Assembly (NCBI RefSeq): GCF_017086405.1
Contig: NZ_CP070973.1
Span: forward strand, 806,001 to 870,000
Reading direction: 5' to 3'
Source: Mycobacterium gordonae
GTDB lineage: Bacteria > Actinomycetota > Actinomycetes > Mycobacteriales > Mycobacteriaceae
Length of the DNA: 64,000 nt
The notes under the pieces were generated by a model, which did not search any database, had not been told where the DNA came from, and worked only from the letters and a program-made list of their open reading frames with translations. Shown one piece after another: positions 55,801-64,000 of the stretch. Every line of letters begins with the position of its first letter. The first letter of the stretch is position 1. The translations under genes were made by a program, and so were the position numbers.

Positions 55801-58800
55801 TGTCGCCGGTGAATCCGATGCCGATGTTGTCGTCGCCGGTGTTCGCCAGGCCGCTGTTGGCGTTGCCGGCGTTGCCGAAGCCCTGGTTGAGGTTGCCGAA
55901 GTTGCCGAAGCCGACGTTGGAGTTGCCTAGATTCCCCCAGCCGCTGTTGAGGTTGCCCAGGTTGCCCAGCCCGATATTGTTGTCGCCGCTGTTGCCGAAG
56001 CCGAAGTTGGCCAGGCCGACGTTGCCGAAGCCGATGTTGTTGTCGCCGACGTTGCCGAAGCCGATGTTGTTGTTGCCGACGTTGCCGAAACCGATGTTGT
56101 TCTCGCCGATATTGGCCAAACCCAGGTTGAAGGTCGACATTCCAGGCGGTGGAACCTGGCTGAAGAAGGCACCGGCGAAGTTGGCGCCCACATTCGAGAT
56201 GCCCGAGAGGTTGGCTGGCGCCGCCAGCCCGGTGTTGAACAGGCCCGAGATGGTGTCGCCCAGATTCGACATGCCGGACACCAAGGAGCCGTAGTTTTTG
56301 AATCCGGACACCGCGACGCTGCCGAAGTTCTGCCAGCCCGAAATGCTGGCGCCGACGTTCCCGATGCCCGACACGGGGCCGCCGACTGCCGTATTGAGGA
56401 ATCCCGAGGCGTTGGGGGTGGTGTTGAAGAATCCGGTGTGCACCGGGATGTTGATGAGGGTCCAGTCGACGGGACCGATGCTGGCGGTGGCCGGGATGAA
56501 GACCTTGGTCGTTCCGTCTGCCTTGCCGATCTGGAAATTGATCGCCGGTCCGGTGACGATGACCGGCGGGATGGTCACCGAGTTGATCTTGCCCGTCGCA
56601 AGGGGTAGGGGTCCGAGGGTGATGTTTAGGCCGAAGTTGACGTCCGACAAGGTGATTCCGCTGAATAGCGTGTTGGTGAAGCCGGCGGTGATGGGAATGT
56701 TGATGGGGACTTCGATGTCGACGTGTGCGGGGATCTCAGGGACGTGGATCGCGTAGTGGGCGCCCCACAGACCCTGGCGATCGCCGCGCCACAGGAAGCC
56801 GTTGCTTTGGTCGCCGGTGGCGAACGCGCCGGTGTTGATATCGCCTGAATTCCCTAGACCAGTATTGTAGTCGCCGCTGTTGTACCAACCGGTGTTGAAG
56901 TCGCCGCGGTTGCCGATGCCGGTGTTGGTGTTCCCGAAGTTGAACAGACCGGTGTTGTAGTTCCCCACGTTGGCGACGCCGGTGTTGACGAAGCCGGTGT
57001 TGAACAGGCCGGTATTGGTGCCGCCGGCGTTGCCGATGCCAGTGTTGAAGCTGCCGGAGTTGCCGATGCCCCAGTTGCCGTTGCCGGTATTGCCGATGCC
57101 GACGTTGTTGGTGCCGGAGTTGCCGAAGCCGATGTTCCCCACGCCCGAATTCAGGCTTCCAAAACCCTGCTGATTGTCACCGATGAGCCCGATGCCGAAG
57201 TTGTTGTTGCCGGTGTTGCCGAATCCGACATTGCCGCTGCCGGTGTTGCCGAAGCCGAAGTTGCGGCTGCCCAGGTTGCCGAAGCCGTAGTTGTAGTTGC
57301 CGTCGGTCATCCCAGGACCGGCGTTGCCGAAGCCGAAGTTCCCGTCGCCGATGTTGCCGCTGCCGAAGTTCAGGCCACCGATATTGCCGAAGCCGAAGTT
57401 CGAGTTGCCCCAGTTGCCACCGCCGATGTTGAGGCTGCCGATATTGCCGCCGCCGACGTTGTTCGCGCCGAAGTTATTGAGGCCGAAGTTGAAGGCAGGC
57501 CCGGTCGGGGTGTTGAACACACCGCTCATGTCAAAGCCGCTATTGACTAGGCCCGAGATGTTGCCGGGGTTGATCAGGCCCGCCAGGCTGGTGTTATAGA
57601 AGCCGGACACGCTGTTGCCCAGGTTCGCCCAACCCGACATCAGCGACCCGTAGTTCTGGAGACCCGACACGCCCACCGCGGTGACACCGCTGTTCCAAAT
57701 GCCCGACATGGTGCCGCCGAGGTTTCCGATGCCCGACGACCCGCCGGCGCCGGCATGGAAGAAACCCGAAGACGGGTTGGTCGTCGAGTTGCCGATACCC
57801 GGTGCGGCCGGGATTTTCAGGAATGTGATGGTGCGACTCTCCAGAGCACCCTTGATGCTGATAGGCACGTTTACTGTCGGGCCGCCGATGGTGAGCGTCA
57901 CCAGCGGAGCGGTAATCGTGGACCCGCCGAGCGTCACCGGCCCGAAAAAGAACAGCCCGTCGGGCGCGAGGACCGGTACCGGCAGGTAGAAGGTCTTCGG
58001 GAAAATGTCCCCGGCCACGGTGACCGGAATCACCATGCCGCCCAGCGGCATCACCATGTTCACCGGTATGACCATCGACATGTCGACTGGCAGGTATGGG
58101 GTGGTAAATGACAGGTCTACGGCGATCTGTCCCGCGTTGTCCCCGCTCTGGGAGAAGCCGTTATTGAAATTCCCGCTGTTGAGCAAACCCGTGTTGAGAT
58201 CGCCGGTGTTGAACAAGCCGGTGTTGATGTCGCCCGGGTTGAAGCTGCCGGTGTTGGTGTTGCCGACATTGAAATCGCCGGTGTTGGTGGTGCCGATGTT
58301 GAAAGAGCCGGAGTTGTAGCTGCCTGGGTTGAAAAAGCCCGAGTTGAATGCTCCGGCGTTGCCGATGCCGGTGTTGAAATTCCCGGCATTGGCGAAACCG
58401 GTATTGCGGGTCCCGGGGTTGTCGAAGCCCCAGTTTCCTACCCCGGCGTTGAAGAATCCGGAGTTTCCGGTGCCCGAGTTCCCGATTCCGACGTTTGCGG
58501 TACCTGAGTTGAACAGACCGACGTTGTTGGTACCGGAGTTGAACAGGCCCAGGTTGCCGAAACCCGAGTTCAGTCCTCCGATCCCGACTTGGTTGTCGCC
58601 GGTGAGGCCGATGCCGACGCTGTTGTTGCCGGTGTTGCCGAACCCCAAGTTGTTGCTGCCGGTATTGGCGAAACCTCGGTTGTTTGAGCCGGCATTGCCG
58701 AAGCCGATGTTGAAATCACCCCGGTTGCCGGAACCGAAGCTAGAGCTGCCGAGGTTGCCCGATCCAATATTGAAGGATCCGATGTTCGCGCTACCGATGT

Positions 58801-60613
58801 TTACGGAGCCGATATTGCCGCTGCCGAAGTTATTGCTGCCGATATTTCCGCTGCCGAGGATGTTGAGGCTGCCGACGTTACCACTGGCGAGAATGTTGAA
58901 GTCGCCGACGTTGCCGCTGCCGAGAATGTTGCGACTGCCGACGTTGGCATTGCCCAGGATGTTTAAGGCGCCGCCCTCATTGGCCACGCCGATATTCAAG
59001 GTAGTCGGACCGCCGAAGAACCCGGACATATTGCTACCGCTGTTGAACACACCGGAGATGAAAGCGGGCGTGGTAATCGCCACCAAACTGCTGTTCAACA
59101 GACCCGACACGGTGTTGCCCGTATTCAGGATGCCCGAGATAAAGACACCGGTATTCGCAATACCGGACGCACCGACGGCGCCTTCCGAACTGTTGAAGAA
59201 GCCGGAGTTGTTAGCCCCGGAGTTGAAGATGCCCGACGCGCCTCCCTGGCCGCTGTTGAAGAAGCCGGACGACGGAGTGGTCGTGGAGTTGAAGAAGCCC
59301 GGTGCGTTGGTCAGGAACTGACCCTGGTTGTCACCGCGCCACAGGAACCCGTTGTTGTAGTTGCCGGTGTTGAAGGCGCCCGTGTTGACGTTGCCGGGGT
59401 TGAAGGCGCCGGTGTTGTAGTTGCCGTCGTTGAAGAATCCGGTGTTGTAGCGGCCCAGGTTGAAGCCGCCGGTGTTGCTGTTGCCGGGGTTGAACAAGCC
59501 GGTGTTGTAGTTGCCGCTGTTGGACCATCCGGTGTTGGCGATACCCGTGTTGAAGATGCCGGTGTTGGCCTCTCCGGAGTTACCGATGCCGGTGTTGAAA
59601 CTGGTGCCCGCGTTGCCGATGCCGAAGTTGCCGTTGCCGGAGTTGCCGATGCCGATGTTGTTGGTGCCCGAGTTGAACAATCCGATGTTGCCGTTGCCCG
59701 AGTTGAGGCCGCCATACCCGGTCAACCCGTTCCCGAAGAGCCCGATGCCCTGATTACCGTTGCCGGTGTTGCCGAACCCGACGTTGTTGTTGCCGGTGTT
59801 GCCGATGCCGATGTTTCCGCTGCCGGTGTTACCGAAGCCGATGTTATTCAGGGCCGCGGTCAGGCCCGGACCGACGTTGCCGAAGCCGAAGTTGCTGGTA
59901 CCGGTGTTGCCACTGCCGATATTGTTGCTGCCGACGTTTCCGGAGCCGATATTGAAGTCGCCGACGTTGGCGTTGCCAAAGTTGCCCTGGCCGATGTTGG
60001 CAAGACCGACGTTGCGGAAGGTCCGGCCGGCGACCGCCCCGATCGCGTCCAGCAGGGGTACCGAGGCGGCGGGCGCGCCGCCGAGCAGCTCCTGCCAGCC
60101 GGCGGGGAAAGCATTCAATGCCGCGGCCGCCGACGCGGCGCCCGTGTAGTAGGTGAACATCGCGGCCACGTCCTGGGCCCACATCTGTTCGTATACGGCC
60201 TCGGCCGCGGCGATCGCCGGTGCGTTCTGGCCCAGGAGGTTCGAGAGCACCAGCGACACGAACTGATTGCGGTTGGCCGCGATGATGAGCGGGTGCACCG
60301 TCGTCGACACCGCGGCTTCGAATGCGGCGGCGGCGACCCGTGCTCCAGCCCCGGCCTTTTCGGCCTCGCTGGCAGCGCCGGTCAGCCAACGGAGATAAGG
60401 CGCGGCGGCGCTCGCCATCGCCATCGCCGATGCGCCCTGCCATGACGAGCCCGCCAGGCCTGCGGTGAGTGAGGAGAAGGAAGAAGCCGCCATGCCCAGT
60501 TCGGCCGACAGTCCCTCCCACGCCGCAGCGGCCCGCAGTATCGGGTCCAGTCCCGCCCCAAAGAGCAGCCGCGCCGAATTTATCTCGGGGGGAAGTACCG
60601 CGAAACTCATCAC
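52817..60613 (-). CDS. PPE-MPTR family protein, N-terminal portion (PPE8-like)
   Basis: About 2,600 residues before the frameshift (the shifted open frame runs on to 52,403). Residues 1-~180 are a PPE domain: [18 protein letters not shown], a WxG-type SSWQG loop, and the [26 protein letters not shown] helix. It continues as GNxGxGNxG MPTR repeats, in which separate ~120-residue beta modules recur after NGxxWRGDxQGL. PPE proteins are exported by ESX systems with a PE partner and sit on the surface. Position downstream of hspR and size agree with PPE8 (Rv0355c). Whether the break is real or a sequencing error is open. Confidence 0.82.
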
Positions 60614-60730
60614 TCGTCCCTTAGCGAAAACCAGGACCGCCGCAGATGCGGCGAACGCAGATGACTATTCAACATCCGTATGACAGGGAATTGCGTTTTT
60701 CGGGCGAAAAACTTTCGGATTTCTTCGATC

Positions 60731-61621
60731 TCAGACTCGGATGGAAAATAGGGCACTGGCGGGGGCGCCCGGGGCCGCGGATCGGTAGCCACCGCGCCGC
60801 AACGCATCCGTCGCGGCAGCCATCGGCTCGAAGCAGATCACGGCCTCGGTGGAAGGCGCGAATATCTGTGCCGCGGAGTATCCCCGCTCGAAGCGCACCT
60901 GGATGCGGCGGTCGCCGGCGCTGACCGCGAAGACCGCTCCGTCCTCGACGCCGTCGTAGGCGTCGTCGAAAGAGTCAGCGCCGAGTCGTTGCGCGCGGGC
61001 GGGCTGCGCGACGGACTGGCCTGTCGGGAGGCCGCGCTCATCGAGTAAGAGGTGGCGAAGCGGCGGGGTCTCGATCAGCCACTCGGACCGGTCCGTGCCC
61101 GGCAGCTGCAGATACGGGTGATAACCGAAGCACAGCGGCACGGCACGATAGCCCGTCGGCGTGATCGTGGTGGCAACGGACAGAGTCCGCTCGGCAAGTC
61201 GCACCGTCATTTGGAGCTTGTGCGGGTAGGGAAAATTTGCTAAGAGTCTCTCGTCGGCGCCGAAATCCAGCTCGGCACTGAGTTCGTTGGCCGAATCGGA
61301 CGTCACTCGCCAACCCGGGTAGGCGGCCAGAACACCGTGAATGGGCAACCCCGCCGGGTCGGCTCGCACCCCGTCCTCGCCAGGCCGCAGCGTCACCGTC
61401 GCGCCTTCGGCGGTGTAGGTGTTGGCGCTCAATCGGTTCGCCCAGGGATGCAGCACCGGAATGCCCATCGTCTTGCCCGAGGTGATGTACGCCTGGAGGC
61501 CGCGTCGCTGGCCGAGCAACTCCACCCCCGCGTCGGTCAGGGAGGTGCCGATCATGCCGGCTTCGGGCACGAATTGCGCCGCCACCGATGACGACGGGTC
61601 GCACAACGTGACCACGTGCAC
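60731..61621 (-). CDS. Aldose 1-epimerase-family protein
   Basis: About 296 residues from GTG 61621, behind GAGGAGG. Galactose-mutarotase fold: PVLHPWANRL (substrate Arg/Asn region), LPIHGVLA, FGYHPYLQLPG (catalytic His) and a late ICFEPMAAATDALR (catalytic Glu). It interconverts alpha and beta anomers of sugars or sugar phosphates. The start is 18 bp after the flavohemoprotein-like gene on the same strand, so they are probably co-transcribed. The longer upstream frame overlaps that gene and is rejected. Confidence 0.86.
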   Translation of the reverse strand: MHVVTLCDPSSSVAAQFVPEAGMIGTSLTDAGVELLGQRRGLQAYITSGKTMGIPVLHPWANRLSANTYTAEGATVTLRPGEDGVRADPAGLPIHGVLAAYPGWRVTSDSANELSAELDFGADERLLANFPYPHKLQMTVRLAERTLSVATTITPTGYRAVPLCFGYHPYLQLPGTDRSEWLIETPPLRHLLLDERGLPTGQSVAQPARAQRLGADSFDDAYDGVEDGAVFAVSAGDRRIQVRFERGYSAAQIFAPSTEAVICFEPMAAATDALRRGGYRSAAPGAPASALFSIRV

Positions 61622-61638
61622 CGGGTCCTCCTCGGGGG

Positions 61639-62799
61639 CTAACGCGACAGGGGATCGTGCTGGATGTTTTCGGGCGGGGCGCCTCTGGCAACCAGGGCTG
61701 CTTTCGTCGCGCGGACCATGTCGGGACCCCCGCAAATCAGAATCTGCCGGTCACCCCAGGCGCCGTACCTGGTGACCACGTCCGGCAGCCGGCCCGTCTG
61801 GCGCACGTGCAGCCCACGCGGCGGCGACACGTCGGGATAGTCAGCGGCCCAGGCTGGGTCGTTGTTGTACTCCGAGACCGGCGACACCGACAGCCACGGA
61901 TTGTGGGCCGCCACCTGCCACAGTGTGCGCAGGTCGTAGAGCTCGCAGCGGTAGCGCGCACCGAAGAACAGATGCACCCGCGGGTTCACGGCGAAGCGGC
62001 TGAGGTCCATGATCAGCGTCCGCAACGGAGCCAGGCCGGTGCTGCCCGCGACCATCAACACGTCCCCGCCGTCACGGTCGACCCGCAGGCCGCCATGCGG
62101 ACCGGACAGCCGCCACCGGTCGCCGGGCCGGGTTTCCCCGACGATCGCATTGCTCACCAGGCCGCCGGGCACCACCCGGACGTGGAACTCGATGCCGCCG
62201 TCCGGGTCGGCAGGGATGGCGGGGGAGAGGTAGCGCCAGCGGCGCGGACATTGCGGGATCTGGGCATTGACGTACTGCCCGGGGTGGTAGTGCACGGGGC
62301 GGTCCAGCCGCAGCCGGACCACCGCCAGGTCGCGGGACACCCGGTTGTGCTCGATGACGGTGGCGTCGACCCAGGCTGGCGCGTCGTCGGAGTCGGCGGC
62401 GCCGCTCATCACCCCGGTGAACAGGTTGAGCGACTGGTCGGCGGCTTCCTCTACTGCGTCGGTCCAATCGTCGCCGAGGTGGCTGCGCAGCGTGGAATAC
62501 AGCGCGCGGCGCAGCGTCTGGTAGTGCGACGGCAGCACGCCGTACTTGCGGTGATCGCGGCCCAGCTGAGCCAGAAAAGCAACCGGTTCGTCGGCCCGCT
62601 GCGCGACGAGCTCGCCGTACAACCAATGCATCGCCTGGGCGAAAGCCGTGCGCTGGCCACTCATTTCGGGCGGGAACAGGTCGCGAACCGTCGTGTCCAG
62701 GGCAAACCAGCGGGTGTAGAAGCGGTGCACCAGCCCAGTGCCGTCGGGGCGGAAAGCGTCGCGCAGCACCTGCAACGCATCCCGGTCCTCGAGCCCCAC
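61639..62799 (-). CDS. Globin-ferredoxin reductase fusion (flavohemoprotein-like oxidoreductase)
   Basis: About 386 residues from GTG 62799 (VGLEDRDALQVLRDAF). The globin-like domain ~1-135 carries LGRDHRKYGVLPSHY with the proximal-His position. The FAD domain ~150-250 has RWRYLSPAIP. The NAD(P)H domain ~250-386 has VAGSTGLAPLRTLI and CGGPDMVRATKAAL. This is the plan of flavohemoglobins and fits Rv0385, annotated as a monooxygenase. A role in NO or oxygen chemistry is likely, but distal-pocket residues should be checked. The start is chosen because longer frames run into the PE_PGRS gene and no other start codon lies between. Confidence 0.8.
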   Translation of the reverse strand: MGLEDRDALQVLRDAFRPDGTGLVHRFYTRWFALDTTVRDLFPPEMSGQRTAFAQAMHWLYGELVAQRADEPVAFLAQLGRDHRKYGVLPSHYQTLRRALYSTLRSHLGDDWTDAVEEAADQSLNLFTGVMSGAADSDDAPAWVDATVIEHNRVSRDLAVVRLRLDRPVHYHPGQYVNAQIPQCPRRWRYLSPAIPADPDGGIEFHVRVVPGGLVSNAIVGETRPGDRWRLSGPHGGLRVDRDGGDVLMVAGSTGLAPLRTLIMDLSRFAVNPRVHLFFGARYRCELYDLRTLWQVAAHNPWLSVSPVSEYNNDPAWAADYPDVSPPRGLHVRQTGRLPDVVTRYGAWGDRQILICGGPDMVRATKAALVARGAPPENIQHDPLSR

Positions 62800-62839
62800 G
62801 GACGCCGATTCTAGGCGTGTGACATAGATGGTCGCCGCT

Positions 62840-64000
62840 CTATGCGGGACCGCCGGTGCCGCCCGCACCGCCGTCACCACCGCCGGTCCCAGTTGGGCCG
62901 GAACCCGGTTGGCCGTCGCTTCCTCCACCGCCGGCGCCAGGACCTCCGTCACCGCCGTCCCCGCCGGTGCCACCCAGGGTCACATAGAAGGAGTTGCCGT
63001 CGCCGCCGCTGCCACCCCTGCCTCCGTTACCGCCGGATCCGTTGCTGCCGGCGCCCGCGCCGCCGTTACCACCGTCACCGCCGTCGCCGCCTGGACTGTT
63101 GGGGCCGGAGAACCAGCCATCGCCGCCGATACCGCCGTCACCGCCGGGCCCATTGGATGCGCTTCCGCCGTTGCCGCCTTTACCACCGGCGCCGCCCGGC
63201 GATTGCCCGGCAATTGGTTGGCCGCTGCCCGGCATCGACGCGACGCCGGCATAGTAGCCAGAGCCACCCTTGCCACCGTTACCGCCTGCGATTATGCCGT
63301 TGCCGCCGTCGCCGCCGGCGCCGCCGTTACCGCCGGCAGCGGACGTGTGACTGGTGTTGCCCGTACCTCCCTCGCCGCCGCTTCCGCCGCTTCCGCCGAC
63401 GTAGCCGGTGCCCCCGGCCCCGCCTTTGCCGCCGGTACCGCCATTGGCGGTGGCGGTGTAGTTGTTGAGGCCGGTGGCGTTGCCCGCGGTGCCGCCGGAT
63501 CCGCCGGAACCGCCCCTTCCGCCGGTCGCAGTGCCGGTCGCCGTACCGCCAGCACCGCCGGCTCCGCCGGTGCCACCGTTGGCGTTGCTGTTTCCATTGG
63601 CACCGGCACCTCCGATCCCCCCCGTACCGCCGGTGCCGGCGGTCCCGGCAGCGCCACCTGCTCCTGGGGTACCGTGCACGCCGCCGGTGCCGCCGGTGCC
63701 GCCGGTCCCGGCCGCCGCCGAGGACGTGGCTGCCGCACCGGTGCCCCCGGTGCCGCCGGTGCCGCCGGTACCAGCGGTGCCACCATTGCCGGCCTTGGCG
63801 CCGATGCCGCCTGCCGCGCCACCTTGGCCGCCTTGACCGCCTTGACCCCCGACGCCGCCCAGGCCGCCTTGGCCGCTGGTGCCGCCACCGGCGGGTGTGG
63901 TTCCCTGCGCGCCGGCCCCACCGGTACCGCCCGTGCCGCCGGTGCCGCCTTGTCCACCCTGGCCGCCGTCGCCGTTGACGGCGCCCACCCCTCCCGTGCC
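62840..64000 (-). CDS. PE_PGRS-type protein, C-terminal portion (5' end outside window)
   Basis: The frame is open to the window edge. At least 386 residues of GGxGG / GTGGTGG repeats with short inserts (ATGLNNYTATANGGTGG, MPGSGQPIAGQSPGG). The C-terminus ends [10 protein letters not shown] with no extra domain. The PE head must lie beyond 64,000 and cannot be confirmed here. It ends 41 bp before the start of the globin-reductase gene on the same strand. Confidence 0.82.
   Translation of the reverse strand, partial: GTGGVGAVNGDGGQGGQGGTGGTGGTGGAGAQGTTPAGGGTSGQGGLGGVGGQGGQGGQGGAAGGIGAKAGNGGTAGTGGTGGTGGTGAAATSSAAAGTGGTGGTGGVHGTPGAGGAAGTAGTGGTGGIGGAGANGNSNANGGTGGAGGAGGTATGTATGGRGGSGGSGGTAGNATGLNNYTATANGGTGGKGGAGGTGYVGGSGGSGGEGGTGNTSHTSAAGGNGGAGGDGGNGIIAGGNGGKGGSGYYAGVASMPGSGQPIAGQSPGGAGGKGGNGGSASNGPGGDGGIGGDGWFSGPNSPGGDGGDGGNGGAGAGSNGSGGNGGRGGSGGDGNSFYVTLGGTGGDGGDGGPGAGGGGSDGQPGSGPTGTGGGDGGAGGTGGPA

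Overview
The window comes from a slow-growing, PE_PGRS-rich Mycobacterium. The evidence is high GC, several PE_PGRS genes, a giant PPE-MPTR gene, the iniBAC cluster, and the dnaK-grpE-dnaJ1-hspR operon. Much of the gene order matches the M. tuberculosis Rv0312-Rv0355c interval as I remember it (no search was run), with some blocks moved, lost or inserted.

Layout. 1-3,031: tail of a glycine-rich gene, a proline-rich membrane protein with an actin-like head, and UDP-glucose dehydrogenase (udgA). 3,021-12,760: an accessory block. It holds a D-aminoacylase-type amidohydrolase and a TetR regulator, then a two-gene minus-strand operon: a polytopic membrane protein overlapping a stand-alone reverse transcriptase (RT). 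A nested stem structure ending in a T run follows the RT. Next come a divergent secreted RNase T2, a PE_PGRS protein carrying a phosphodiesterase-like domain, and a HxlR regulator. 12,819-16,149: SDR, tautomerase-like, mycothiol-dependent-type enzyme, SnoaL-like protein and rmlA. 16,160-18,779: two PE_PGRS genes. 18,894-25,794: aspC, a large Fe-S reductase and the LuxR/MalT-type regulator IniR. 26,001-33,157: the Rv0340-like gene and iniB-iniA-iniC, which belong to the cell-wall-stress/isoniazid-induced system. 33,224-37,432: a decayed LysR gene and three tandem Thr/Pro-tailed single-span membrane proteins. 37,563-45,604: an alpha/beta-hydrolase, lpqJ, an asparagine-type permease, a DUF4185 protein, a crotonase with its TetR regulator, a GNAT/ATP-grasp fusion and a DUF1275 membrane protein. 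45,748-49,991: the HspR-controlled chaperone operon with two HAIR-like operators. 50,088-60,613: a PPE-MPTR gene of about 3,500 codons, broken by one frameshift. 60,731-64,000: an aldose-1-epimerase-like gene, a globin/ferredoxin-reductase fusion and the 3' part of another PE_PGRS gene.

The best candidate for an undescribed system is the membrane protein/RT operon (5,566-9,120). The RT has the fingers and palm motifs and a YNDD catalytic box but no maturase or endonuclease domain. It is translationally coupled to a protein with about ten membrane spans and a soluble C-terminal domain, and is followed by a strongly structured non-coding segment. A defence-type role is inference only. Other notable points are the PE_PGRS-phosphodiesterase fusion, an enlarged repetitive IniB, an iniB-iniA hairpin over the conventional iniA start, and several clear operator palindromes.
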